A DNA stretch of 64,000 nucleotides from Candidatus Neomarinimicrobiota bacterium (GCA_021157965.1 JAGGVO010000036.1:16556-80555); one strand, 5' to 3'. Positions 1 to 8,765 are shown, numbered from the stretch's first letter. Program-made: numbers and translations. Notes: generated by a model not told the origin, from the sequence alone.

Positions 1-701
1 GCAAACCGTTTGGCTTTCCCATGGGCAGATAACACCATACCATCTTCCGGTATCATGGTGGGTTTCTGCAAGGGCCCTAATAAACCCGATTTTTCAGTCA
101 CAACGACCTGAAACCAGTCATTGACGGCATATCCGTCAAGGCATCGGGTTGAAATTTCGGTCCCCCACCGGTTTGCCGGAGATTCTGTTCCCACAAAGGG
201 GGTAAACATTACCAAATTATCCTTATTTCGGGCACCGTTTACATAACTGATTTCGTAACGGATATTCTCCGGCGTTAGCAGGAAGGCATCCAGCTTCACG
301 ATTTGAATAAAAGGTTCTTTTGTATTCGTAATGCCAAAGACAGACCGGATGGTCGGATTTTTAATCAATTCTCCCTGAATTACCTGAGCTCCGACGGGCA
401 TTCCGTCACCCTGAAAAAAGTCGGCATTAACTGCTGCCACGACATTCCCGTCGAAGCGTGAAACCATAGAGGATGTTTTTTCCAGAGCCCGGAGCTGATT
501 GCCTGCTTTAATAGTCTCCACAGTGACAGAGGGAGTTGAAAGGCAAACAGTCACAACGTGGATATCCCACGGGACCGATTCCTGGTGGTCGTGATAATAC
601 CAAACGCCCGGTGCTATGAGTTCACCTTTTGGTGCCCCTGACAGGCAGACAGCAAAAACAGAAAAACTTAAAACAAGGAAAAGAAATTTTTTTAAATACA
701 T
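1..701 (-). CDS. Phosphodiester glycosidase (NAGPA/DUF2233)-like secreted protein, partial
   Basis: The reading frame starts at an ATG (699-701) preceded by GGAG and runs off the left edge, so only the first 233 codons are present. Residues 1-22 form a Lys-start hydrophobic signal peptide. Around residues 88-110 the segment VAAVNADFFQGDGMPVG matches the signature of the NAGPA/DUF2233 fold, in which proteins of this type cleave phosphodiester or glycosidic bonds on exported substrates. I infer a periplasmic or outer-membrane enzyme; the substrate cannot be told. It is downstream of the hydrogenase operon on the same strand but separated from it by strong hairpins, so it is probably a separate unit. 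Family assignment rests on a short motif. Confidence 0.62.
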   Translation of the reverse strand, partial: MYLKKFLFLVLSFSVFAVCLSGAPKGELIAPGVWYYHDHQESVPWDIHVVTVCLSTPSVTVETIKAGNQLRALEKTSSMVSRFDGNVVAAVNADFFQGDGMPVGAQVIQGELIKNPTIRSVFGITNTKEPFIQIVKLDAFLLTPENIRYEISYVNGARNKDNLVMFTPFVGTESPANRWGTEISTRCLDGYAVNDWFQVVVTEKSGLLGPLQKPTMIPEDGMVLSAHGKAKRF

Positions 702-815
702 TACGTATACTCCGGCGATCTCTTTAAATATACGAACAGGATCAGGAAAAATAAAAGAATAACCCTTTTCAATCCGATCAGAAATACAAAGATTTCAAAA
801 TACTATCACCTGAAG

Positions 816-872
816 CTTTCAGAGCAATAAATCTGTTCTGAAAGTGAACAAGGACCGGATAGCCGGTCCTTG
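816..872 (-). terminator. Tandem hairpins after the hydrogenase operon
   Basis: Two perfect inverted repeats lie just past the hydA stop codon. One has arms CAAGGACCGG and CCGGTCCTTG (849-872) with a 4-base loop. The other has arms CTTTCAGA and TCTGAAAG (816-823 and 837-844). On the minus strand the first is followed by a T-rich but imperfect tract. They probably end transcription of the hydrogenase operon. Confidence 0.6.
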
Positions 873-900
873 CTCTGGGGTTGGGGGAATGGGAAAAGTC

Positions 901-2694
901 TCAGTTCTTTTCTCTTTTTACATACGTTGTATGTAAAAGTTCATGAGACTTATGTCCTAAGGGCTCTTTCAGAAAATTCTCATAAACCGCGATGATTTCC
1001 GGGTTTTCATGTGATTTCCGATATTGCATTTTTTCATCTTCATCATAAATGGCATTTGCCCGTTTCATTCGGATCTCATCGGTTGTGGGGATGGGTTGTC
1101 CCCCTCCTCCGACACATCCGCCGGGACACGCCATGATTTCGATGAAATGGTAGGGTGATTCACCTCTTTCAAGTTGTTTCATAATCTTTCTTGCATTAGC
1201 CAAACCGTGACCAATGGCTACCCGCAGCTCAACACCTTCCAGGAACTTATACTTTTCAAGGGTTCCTTCGATTTTCAGTGTGGCTTCTTTCACCCCGGCC
1301 AAGCCCCGAACAGGTTTAACATTCAGGTTTTCAAAGGGGATTTCCCGACCCGTAACCAATTCATAAGCTGTACGCAGTGCTGCTTCCATCACACCGCCGG
1401 TTGCTCCAAAAATGGCACCGGCACCTGTGGATGTACCCAAAATGGAATCATAGTCTCCATCTTCCAACTTGGTAAAATCTATACCTGCCTGTCGTATCAT
1501 AAGCCCCAGTTCGCGTGTTGTCAAAACATAATCCACATCCCTGAGGCCGCTGGCCATCATCTCCGGCCGGGCCGCTTCAAATTTCTTGGCCGTACAGGGC
1601 ATGATGGATACAACAACCATGTCTTTAGGATCAACTCCGATTTTTTCAGCATAATAGGTCTTTGCCAGGGGACCAAACATCTGCTGAGGTGATTTACATG
1701 TAGAGAGATGGTCCAAGTGGTTGCTGAATTCATGTTCGATATATTTAATCCAGCCGGGCGAACAGGAAGTTATCATGGGCAGAGCCACATCTTCTTTGTC
1801 CCGGATCGCTTTGGTCAGCCGGTGAAGCAATTCATTCCCTTCTTCAACAATGGTCAGATCGGCTGTAAAATCAGTATCCAGCACACTGTTAAAACCAAGA
1901 CGCCGTAAGGCCGTAACCAGCTTTTTGGTCACTCGCTGTCCCGGCTCCATCCCCACTTCTTCACCAATAGAGACCCTGATAGCCGGTGCTGTTTGAACCA
2001 CAACATGTTTGGTAGGATCATAAATGGCATCCCATACATCTTCCACATAATTCCGTTCTGTAAGTGCTCCTGTGGGACAATGGGTCACACACTGGCCACA
2101 ATTGGTACAAACCACATAAGCCAGAGCTTTATCCCAGAAAGTGGTAATGCGCATATCCGCCCCTTTATGGGCAACGCAGAGTGCACCGACAGACTGGAGT
2201 TCGGTACAGGCTCTGACACAGCGCTGGCAGCGGATACATTTGCTGTCATCTTTCTGAATGGCCGGCGAAGAGATATCCACCTGATCCTCTTTATGAAGAT
2301 CGATAAAAATGCCCTGATCGATCCGGTATTCATTGGCCAGGGCCTGCAGTTCGCAGTTCCCGTTACGGTAACAACGAAGACAGTCTCCCCGGTGTTCACT
2401 CAGCAATAATTCAATGACATGTTTCCTGGCAGTCCGGACCAGGCGGCTGTTAGTGTAAATTTCCATACCGTCAGAAACCGGCGTGGCACAAGATGCCTGA
2501 AGAGTCCGCGAGCCTTTCACTTCCACCATACAGACCCGGCAGTTCCCTGCAACACAGAGATCTTCATGGTGGCAAAGTGTTGGAATGTGTACACCCAGCA
2601 ATTTGGCTGCATCCAGGATCGTGGTATTCTCCGGCACAGAAACCGGTGTACCATCGATGGTCACATAAATCATATTTTGTTTATTTTCACTCAT
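901..2694 (-). CDS. hydA: [FeFe] hydrogenase catalytic subunit (HydA/HndD type)
   Basis: This 597-residue protein has the modular layout of the catalytic subunit of NAD(P)-linked multimeric hydrogenases. It carries a plant-type [2Fe-2S] domain (Cys41, 52, 55, 69), a His-ligated [4Fe-4S] site (His101, Cys105, 108, 114), a two-cluster ferredoxin domain (Cys153/156/159/163 and 196/199/202/206), then the H-cluster domain. The H-cluster motifs are P1 TSCSPGW (309-315), P2 MPCTAK (365-370) and P3 MACPGGC (521-527). It interconverts protons and H2 in the cytoplasm using electrons from the diaphorase subunit encoded next to it. P1 has Ser312 where the textbook motif has a second Cys. There is no additional C-terminal [2Fe-2S] domain. 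It is last in a three-gene operon, 14 bases after hydB. Confidence 0.95.
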   Translation of the reverse strand: MSENKQNMIYVTIDGTPVSVPENTTILDAAKLLGVHIPTLCHHEDLCVAGNCRVCMVEVKGSRTLQASCATPVSDGMEIYTNSRLVRTARKHVIELLLSEHRGDCLRCYRNGNCELQALANEYRIDQGIFIDLHKEDQVDISSPAIQKDDSKCIRCQRCVRACTELQSVGALCVAHKGADMRITTFWDKALAYVVCTNCGQCVTHCPTGALTERNYVEDVWDAIYDPTKHVVVQTAPAIRVSIGEEVGMEPGQRVTKKLVTALRRLGFNSVLDTDFTADLTIVEEGNELLHRLTKAIRDKEDVALPMITSCSPGWIKYIEHEFSNHLDHLSTCKSPQQMFGPLAKTYYAEKIGVDPKDMVVVSIMPCTAKKFEAARPEMMASGLRDVDYVLTTRELGLMIRQAGIDFTKLEDGDYDSILGTSTGAGAIFGATGGVMEAALRTAYELVTGREIPFENLNVKPVRGLAGVKEATLKIEGTLEKYKFLEGVELRVAIGHGLANARKIMKQLERGESPYHFIEIMACPGGCVGGGGQPIPTTDEIRMKRANAIYDEDEKMQYRKSHENPEIIAVYENFLKEPLGHKSHELLHTTYVKREKN

Positions 2695-2708
2695 GGATTC
2701 CTCCGGGA

Positions 2709-3899
2709 TTAATAGATAATTTCTTCACGAAAATTTTCGACAATCGAAATAAAGGGGTTGGCTACACTCTGTCCAAGCCCGCATTTCGACGCAACCCGCA
2801 TGGTTTTAGCCAGTTTAACCAAATCGTCCAGATAGCTGGCGGGACGCTTTTTGTGTTTGATCGCCTGGATTCCTTTTACCAATTGCTGGCATCCTACACG
2901 GCAGGGTGTACACTGGCCACAGGACTCTTCCTGCATGAATTCCATGTAATTCATCAGAATGTGATACATGGAACGGGTGCTGTTGAAGAGCATCATGGAT
3001 CCGCCTGTAGGAACCCCTTCAAAGCCGATAATGGTCTCTTTAAACTTCTTCCGGGGGACGCAGAATCCGGAAGCACCCCCGACCTGGACAGCCTTTGTGT
3101 CTCCGTCTCCAAAGAGATCCACAAATTCCTGGATGGTCATGCCCAATTCCAATTCGTAGATTCCTTCCACATCTGCATCACCGGATACGGAAAAAACCTT
3201 GGATCCCGCGGATATTTCAGTACCAAAGGTCTTGAATTTTCCTCCTTCATTGAGGACAATCATCGCACAATATACCAGGGTTTCCACATTGTTAATCACG
3301 GTGGGTTTGCCCAAATATCCTTTTTCCACAGGGTAAGGCGGTTTGTTCCTGGCTTCTCCCCGGTATCCTTCCATAGATTCAATCAGGGCTGTTTCCTCAC
3401 CGCAAATGTAAGCACCGCTACCGCTCCGAAGATATAATGTGAAATTGAGCCCCAGCTTTTGCATCTCTTCATTGAAAGTATTCATCTTCGTCGTCAGCAA
3501 GGGAACCAGATAATTATATTCACCGCGTAAATAGACATACCCTTCAGGAGCTCCGATTACTTTGGCGCATATTGCCATTCCGGTAAAAACCTTGTCTGCC
3601 TGTTCTTCCAGGATTTTCCGGTCCTTGAAAGTCCCGGGCTCCCCTTCGTCGGCATTGCAAATCACATACTTCATGTCACTTTTCTGGTCCGCAGCCAGTT
3701 TCCATTTCAGATAAGTGGGAAAACCGGCACCACCCCGGCCTTTCAATCCGGATTCCTTGATATATTCCAAAATCTTGTCGTTTCCCAGCTTCATGACCTT
3801 TTCCATCAGTCCCAGCGTATCAATCTTCTCAAAAATCAGATTAACCCGCTCCTGATGGGCATTGATCCTGGCCAGTTTTTCTTCACGTGTCATGACCAT
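2709..3899 (-). CDS. hydB: NuoF-like diaphorase subunit of the hydrogenase (HydB/HndC)
   Basis: This is the FMN- and NAD(P)H-binding subunit passing electrons between the nicotinamide pool and the hydrogenase clusters. The glycine-rich nucleotide-binding motif GRGGAGFPT is at 54-62, the FMN motif NADEGEPGTFKDR at 82-94, and the [4Fe-4S] site has Cys327, 330, 333 and Cys373. I chose the ATG at 3897-3899 because AAGGAG sits 7 bases upstream; an upstream ATG at 3923 would overlap hydC without a ribosome site. At 396 residues it is a bare NuoF core. It lacks both the N-terminal thioredoxin-like domain and the C-terminal ferredoxin domain found in long HydB/HndC proteins. Confidence 0.93.
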   Translation of the reverse strand: MVMTREEKLARINAHQERVNLIFEKIDTLGLMEKVMKLGNDKILEYIKESGLKGRGGAGFPTYLKWKLAADQKSDMKYVICNADEGEPGTFKDRKILEEQADKVFTGMAICAKVIGAPEGYVYLRGEYNYLVPLLTTKMNTFNEEMQKLGLNFTLYLRSGSGAYICGEETALIESMEGYRGEARNKPPYPVEKGYLGKPTVINNVETLVYCAMIVLNEGGKFKTFGTEISAGSKVFSVSGDADVEGIYELELGMTIQEFVDLFGDGDTKAVQVGGASGFCVPRKKFKETIIGFEGVPTGGSMMLFNSTRSMYHILMNYMEFMQEESCGQCTPCRVGCQQLVKGIQAIKHKKRPASYLDDLVKLAKTMRVASKCGLGQSVANPFISIVENFREEIIY

Positions 3900-3909
3900 G
3901 GTCTTCTCC

Positions 3910-4368
3910 TTACATGTATTCATCTAAAGCCTTGACGGCTTTTTCAGGGGTTAGCTCTGTATATACTTTGTCATTAATCAGCATGGCAGGCCCTTTGTGG
4001 CACCAGCCGATGCAGTTTGCTTCCAGAAGACTGAATTTCCGGTCGGGCGTTGTTTCACCCATTTTAATACCCAGGGCATCTTCCAAAGCGGCAATAATCG
4101 AATCCTTACCTTTCATGAAACAGGCAATAGTCTTACAAATCCGAATAATGTTCTTTCCCTTCGGCTGCATATCCATAAAAGAATAAAATGTAGCCACCCC
4201 AAATACATCTGCCGATGAAAGATCCATCTCCGCGGCAATCTCTCGCAACTGATCTTCAGACAGGTAATTGTTTTCTTTGCGTACCATCTGAAGAATGGGC
4301 AGAAGGTTCTCACGGCTCTTGCCGTATTTCCTGACGGCTTTCCGGACGATATTTTCCGATCCTTGCAT
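3910..4368 (-). CDS. hydC: NuoE-like [2Fe-2S] subunit of the hydrogenase (HydC/HndA)
   Basis: This 152-residue protein has the thioredoxin-like [2Fe-2S] fold of NuoE. Its four ligand cysteines are Cys78, Cys83, Cys119 and Cys123 (C-x4-C and C-x3-C), preceded by the family's helical N-terminal domain. It is first in the order hydC-hydB-hydA, which is the usual arrangement for NAD(P)-dependent [FeFe] hydrogenases. It relays electrons between the diaphorase and the catalytic subunit. The promoter should lie in 4369-4600, where a Fur-like palindrome is found. Confidence 0.93.
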   Translation of the reverse strand: MQGSENIVRKAVRKYGKSRENLLPILQMVRKENNYLSEDQLREIAAEMDLSSADVFGVATFYSFMDMQPKGKNIIRICKTIACFMKGKDSIIAALEDALGIKMGETTPDRKFSLLEANCIGWCHKGPAMLINDKVYTELTPEKAVKALDEYM

Positions 4369-4518
4369 GAATCCATCCCTTTCTTCGCTTCAATTTTATC
4401 TGTTTAAGACTTGAAAATTATCAGCGCAAGAATGTATTATTCCCCCAAGAATTACCCAAGGAATAATCCTTTTTTTCTCGATTGAAAACCCCAAATCGTG
4501 ATTTTTTTCTCGTTTTTA

Positions 4519-4875
4519 TCAGGGATTTTGAGAATGATTCTCATTTTTGTGAGAAGTTTCCCTTCCGGAGGTATCAAAACCGGAAAAATCCAGGAGTAAA
4601 TGCTTGCTGAAATGGTGGGCGATGGAGAGGATGACGGCACTTCCGAGGAAAGCAATGGCAACTTCCCATTGAAATCCTGTCAGGGCTACGCCCAAAGTTA
4701 CACTGGCTTCAGGAGAATGTTTCGCATCTGTGGCCGGCATGAAAAAGACGGTGCACCCTACCGACATGGAATCAACAAAAGCCAATAATACGACATTCCC
4801 AACAGGAATCAGTCCAAAAAGCGGCCCAAAAACAAGCCCGGCATCATAACTGCGCAGGACCGCCCTGACTATCAT
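4519..4875 (-). pseudogene. HPP-family membrane protein remnant
   Basis: This is a 118-codon frame. Its residues from about 50 to 95 (TDAKHSPEASVTLGVAL followed by a hydrophobic helix) align with the C-terminal part of HPP-family integral membrane proteins, where the usual text is HPPAA-type followed by a final helix. Only two hydrophobic segments are present, whereas family members have four or more. The upstream DNA (4876-4946) is AT-rich and contains no continuation. The hydrophilic tail after residue 95 looks like read-through. I read it as the 3' half of a decayed gene; a functional short protein cannot be excluded. Confidence 0.42.
4529..4543. promoter_or_regulatory. Fur-type 7-1-7 palindrome
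   Basis: TGAGAAT-G-ATTCTCA is a perfect seven-base inverted repeat with a single central base. It differs from the classic Fur 7-1-7 consensus TGATAAT-N-ATTATCA only at the fourth position of each arm. It sits about 160 bases upstream of hydC and inside the 3' end of the decayed HPP ORF. Iron control of an iron-rich hydrogenase is plausible; binding by Fur is inference. Confidence 0.4.
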
Positions 4876-4946
4876 TCAATCACCGTTATTCATGATTCAT
4901 TTATATTATTATACAGTATTAATTTATTATTTACAAGTTAAGCCGG

Positions 4947-5993
4947 TCACAAGGTTGAATTCTTCGATTTAATGATATCGGTAAATTTTCTTTTCCCCGA
5001 AAGATAAACGCTCAGGGGGATGGGAAACGGGATCATTTTCTTTCGAATCTGAGTGTCACGGATCTTTCTCAAAGACTGATGCTTCCGGTGTTTCTTCACC
5101 AGGTAAGGAAGATGGCACAAAAGCCAGGTATATGCCACAAAAAGTGCACCAATCCTTTTAAAATCCCCCCTGATCAGGGCAAAACCTCCGGACATAAAAT
5201 CCAAAAGGAAACGGATTGGTGCAATCCAAAGCAGGGAAAGCACTGAATAATTGGCCAAAAGCATCATGAGATTATTCCGGTGATTCAGGTACTTTTTCCG
5301 GTAGGAGTCGGGAGGCAGTGTCCATCCCGAGTGGTGCCAGATGACAGAATCGGGGATACAATATGCAGACCAGCCCAGCAAATGGAAGCGCCAGTGCAGA
5401 TCAATTTCCTCCATGTGGGCAAAAAAGGTTTCGTCAAACAGCCCGCTCTCGTCCAACGCTTTTTTCCGAACCATAAAAGCGGTCCCGCTGGACCAGAATA
5501 TTTCCATGGGTGTGTCGTATTGTCCCTGATCTGTTTCCAGATAATCAAAAAGTCTGCCCCTGGCAAAAGGATAGCCGTAATAATCCATAAATCCACCGGC
5601 AGCCCCCGAATAGTCAAAACGATCCCGGCGGTTGTAAGAAAGAATTTTAGGCATCACAGTGGCTGCGAGAGGATGAGTATCAAGCCATTGAACCATTGGT
5701 TCGATCCAGCCCGGATCATGGATTGTGTCATTATTTAAAATTAAAAGATATTCCCCTGTGGCATGAGTAATGCCCACATTGCATCCTCCGGCAAATCCCA
5801 GGTTCACTTTATTTCGGATGATATGTACTTGAGGATACTCCTTTTCAACCATCTCAAGGCTGCCATCAGTGGATCCGTTATCCACAAGAAGAATCTCTCG
5901 GTGGGGATAGGTAGACTGCCTTAGAGAGTCCAGACAATCTTTCAAAATATCCCGGCCGTTATAATGGGGAATAATGATACTGACTTTGATCAT
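4947..5993 (-). CDS. GT2 family glycosyltransferase
   Basis: A 348-residue GT-A fold glycosyltransferase. The N-terminus VSIIIPHYNG and the DNGSTDGS motif (about 38-45) bind the nucleotide sugar, LLILNNDT (about 83-90) holds the DxD-like metal site, and FDETFFAHMEEIDL (about 187-200) carries the acidic catalytic region. The C-terminal 90 residues contain hydrophobic stretches that may sit against the membrane. It resembles rhamnosyl- or galactosyl-transferases of cell-surface glycan assembly. Its ATG follows directly on a terminator hairpin and T-run, leaving no recognisable ribosome site. The neighbour upstream is the DUF2723 glycosyltransferase, so both may act on surface glycans. Confidence 0.85.
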   Translation of the reverse strand: MIKVSIIIPHYNGRDILKDCLDSLRQSTYPHREILLVDNGSTDGSLEMVEKEYPQVHIIRNKVNLGFAGGCNVGITHATGEYLLILNNDTIHDPGWIEPMVQWLDTHPLAATVMPKILSYNRRDRFDYSGAAGGFMDYYGYPFARGRLFDYLETDQGQYDTPMEIFWSSGTAFMVRKKALDESGLFDETFFAHMEEIDLHWRFHLLGWSAYCIPDSVIWHHSGWTLPPDSYRKKYLNHRNNLMMLLANYSVLSLLWIAPIRFLLDFMSGGFALIRGDFKRIGALFVAYTWLLCHLPYLVKKHRKHQSLRKIRDTQIRKKMIPFPIPLSVYLSGKRKFTDIIKSKNSTL

Positions 5994-6017
5994 AGAAAAA
6001 AGGGGCTTTATGCCCCC
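5994..6017 (-). terminator. Intrinsic terminator between the DUF2723 gene and the GT2 gene
   Basis: On the minus strand GGGGC-ATAAA-GCCCC is followed by six T residues, a compact intrinsic terminator. The GT2 start codon begins two bases after the T-run, so either expression of GT2 depends on read-through or the hairpin serves as an attenuator. Confidence 0.7.
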
Positions 6018-6023
6018 TGTTGT

Positions 6024-8669
6024 TTATTCCTGAGTGGTTTGTTCTTCTTTTAATTTCATGATCTGTTCTTTCATTTGGATAGCATTGGGGTCTCCCGGTG
6101 CTACATCGCTCAACCAACGATCAAGCAATTCCAGGGCCTGATCGTATTTTTCGGCTTCCCGGTAAATCAGCGCCAGCATTCCCACGGTTCTGGCATCCCG
6201 GGGACGAAGGAAATAGGCATTTTCCATGACGGATGCAGCTTTATCATAATCCTGTAAATCCATATAGTAAACCTGGGCGGCATTGAAATACTCGTTATAC
6301 CCCAGGTTATCCCGGTTAATATACCGTTCAACCCGTTCCAGCATTTCAGACGTATCACCGGTTTCGAGATACAGTCTTCCCATCTGAAGCATGAGTTCAG
6401 GATGATATATGGGAATATTTTCTTCCGGGATTTTTTCCTCAAGGAAATCAAGCAGATGTCCGGCTTTTTCCTTTTCCCCTTTTTCAAGAAATGCCATGAC
6501 GGCCTGCATGGCGCAGGTCCTGTAATTCTGCATAAGCCGTTTGATGTTGTTGTTCAGGAACACATCGGGATTGGCAAGATTACGGAACCGGTACGTTTGG
6601 GTAAAGTTATCATAGATTTTATCCGGATCCACATGGGGAACTTTTTTGGGATGGAGCCGCATAGAAAGTCCTTCCATGGAGAGATACTCTCCAAGGCCGA
6701 TACGGTTGTTATCAGGGACGGTAACGGCAAAATAGACGGGGCGTTTCCAGGCGGCAGCACGGGCCAGAATATAAATCATCTGATCCTGTACCCGCAGACC
6801 CATATCCCGGTAGCCCGGATCCATACGCCAGGTAATTTCCCCTTTGGGATTCAATTCCTCCGGAACTTCAATGGACATTTTACGGGATTTCCAGGGGATT
6901 ACCGTCATCTGCTCGATCTGCTTATCCGGCAGGGGGATATCCAGCTTAGGTTCATTATGTTTGAGCTGAAGAATATACCAGGGAGTATTCAAAAGACTCA
7001 GGTTGACAACCCTGACATCCGTGCGGACTTTTTCCACCTCCTGCATATACCAGAGGGGAAAGGTGTCATTATCCCCGTTTGTAAAAATAATGCCGTTGGG
7101 TGCCACGGAATTCAGCAAATTATAGGCATAATCCGAAGCCACATAATTGCCATGCCGGTTATGTTCTTTATAGTTGGCCCGGAGCATATTCACCGGAAGG
7201 ACCAGCAGAAGAACCACAGCCGTGGCGGGTACCAGCCAGGACTTTACTTTCTTGTTTTTCAGTCTATCCACCCAATTGAGTATCCCGTAAACACCCAGAC
7301 CAATCCAGATGGAAAAGGCAAAAAAGGAACCCACATAGGAGTAATCCCGTTCACGGGGTTGGGGATCGGGTTGGTTCAGGTAGATGATAATGGCAAGACC
7401 GGTCATAAAAAAGAGAGCCATAACCGATAAGGCCCTGTTCCGGTCCCGCATAAAGTGGTAAAACATGCCGAACCATCCCACAAGAAAAGGAATTCCCCAT
7501 AATTTTGAAGGATCCAGCTGATCTCCGGTCCGCCCGATAAATTGCCAATTAAAATAACGGATATACATTTTTTTTACCTGGTATTTCCAGAAAAAGTCCC
7601 AGGGACCGGAGTATTGATTCCGGTTTGGGGATTCGCGCCAGCGGGCGATACGGTCTGTTGTGATATCTCCGTACTGTTCCCGCTCCAGGTAGGCAACGGC
7701 CTGGCGTATCGATTCGGGATCGTTTTCGTCAATATTGGGGTTTTTCAGGGATCGAATAAAAATGGTTTCATAGGAAGAGTATCCGATGGTTATCAGGGCC
7801 AGACCTATCAGGGCAATCTGGGTCCATTTCCAGGCTGAGATGTAATTTTTCAGGAGTGATTTGAACATGAGAAATGCAAGAAAAATGACCAGGAGGATGA
7901 CTAAGATAGCCAGGGGAAATGAGATTGCGGCGGGATTGATACCCATAAGCAGGGCAAGACGGGCCGTTCCCCGGATAATTCCCGTGTTGATGATCACAAA
8001 ATAAAGTCCCGTAACAGCCGCCAGGAGAATTAGCGGTCCCCATTTGAATTCTTTATACCGGAAATAGATAATCAAGGCAATGAAGGGGAGAGCCAGAAGA
8101 TTCAGCATGTGAACACCGATAGCCAGTCCGATCAAGTAAGCAATGAGTATAAGATACCGCTCCCCATGGGCATGATGCTCATCGGCTTCATTCCATTTCA
8201 GCACAAGCCACACAACAATTGCCGTAAAAAAGGTACTCATGGCATACACTTCGGATTCCACGGCATTAAACCATTGACTGGTTGTAAAAGCAAAAGTCAT
8301 GGCGCCGATGAAAGCACTGAGATAAATGATCCACTGTTTTTTTCCGTTCTGATCTTTATCTACAAAGAATCGGCTGAATTGAATGATAATCAGATATAAG
8401 AGAAGCACGGCACCGGCAGAAGCTATGGGAGACATAAGATTCATCCGCCATCCGATATCCGGATTCAGGGGAATCATGGTAAAGATACGTCCTAAAAGGA
8501 GAAAAATCGGACTTCCGGGTGGATGAGGCACACCCATAATATAGGATGTGGCAATGAACTCCCCGCAATCCCAGAAAGAAAGAGTGGGAGCCATAGTTCT
8601 AAAATACACCAAAAATGATCCAAGAAGGGCAACCAGTCCCAACCAGAATTTCGTCTTATCTTTTGTCAT
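6024..8669 (-). CDS. DUF2723 (GT117) membrane protein O-glycosyltransferase-like with C-terminal TPRs
   Basis: 881 residues. The N-terminal half has about ten hydrophobic segments. It opens with the DUF2723 signature APTLSFWDCGEFIATSY followed by GVPHPPGSPIFLLLGR (about 27-62), with the acidic loop typical of lipid-sugar-dependent GT-C enzymes. A soluble region follows, and residues from about 720 onward carry tetratricopeptide-like repeats (for example the YDKA and YDQALELLDRW helices). Proteins of this family are common in Bacteroidetes and relatives and are thought to mannosylate exported proteins or glycans. The start is supported by AGGA before the ATG. The acceptor is unknown. Confidence 0.88.
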   Translation of the reverse strand: MTKDKTKFWLGLVALLGSFLVYFRTMAPTLSFWDCGEFIATSYIMGVPHPPGSPIFLLLGRIFTMIPLNPDIGWRMNLMSPIASAGAVLLLYLIIIQFSRFFVDKDQNGKKQWIIYLSAFIGAMTFAFTTSQWFNAVESEVYAMSTFFTAIVVWLVLKWNEADEHHAHGERYLILIAYLIGLAIGVHMLNLLALPFIALIIYFRYKEFKWGPLILLAAVTGLYFVIINTGIIRGTARLALLMGINPAAISFPLAILVILLVIFLAFLMFKSLLKNYISAWKWTQIALIGLALITIGYSSYETIFIRSLKNPNIDENDPESIRQAVAYLEREQYGDITTDRIARWRESPNRNQYSGPWDFFWKYQVKKMYIRYFNWQFIGRTGDQLDPSKLWGIPFLVGWFGMFYHFMRDRNRALSVMALFFMTGLAIIIYLNQPDPQPRERDYSYVGSFFAFSIWIGLGVYGILNWVDRLKNKKVKSWLVPATAVVLLLVLPVNMLRANYKEHNRHGNYVASDYAYNLLNSVAPNGIIFTNGDNDTFPLWYMQEVEKVRTDVRVVNLSLLNTPWYILQLKHNEPKLDIPLPDKQIEQMTVIPWKSRKMSIEVPEELNPKGEITWRMDPGYRDMGLRVQDQMIYILARAAAWKRPVYFAVTVPDNNRIGLGEYLSMEGLSMRLHPKKVPHVDPDKIYDNFTQTYRFRNLANPDVFLNNNIKRLMQNYRTCAMQAVMAFLEKGEKEKAGHLLDFLEEKIPEENIPIYHPELMLQMGRLYLETGDTSEMLERVERYINRDNLGYNEYFNAAQVYYMDLQDYDKAASVMENAYFLRPRDARTVGMLALIYREAEKYDQALELLDRWLSDVAPGDPNAIQMKEQIMKLKEEQTTQE

Positions 8670-8765
8670 GAGTCCTTTCCTGTATTTTTAATATCAAAGA
8701 CGTGAAATAACATCTGCTTAAATATCCGCCGGTCACAAAGGTTCCTTTTCAGTTTTTCAAGAGCA

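Noticed and set aside
2493..3437. A 314-codon plus-strand frame opposite hydB and hydA
   Set aside because: Antisense to two certain hydrogenase genes, with low-complexity His/Phe-rich sequence and no recognisable domain.
6402..7430. A 342-codon plus-strand frame opposite the DUF2723 gene
   Set aside because: It lies wholly antisense to a well-supported coding region, has no signal of any family and no ribosome site; it is a by-product of the codon pattern on the other strand.
4920..8745. Short matching text CCGGTCACAA(A)GGTT at about 4945 and 8728
   Set aside because: Only about 14 bases with one indel, both near gene ends; not enough to call a repeat family.
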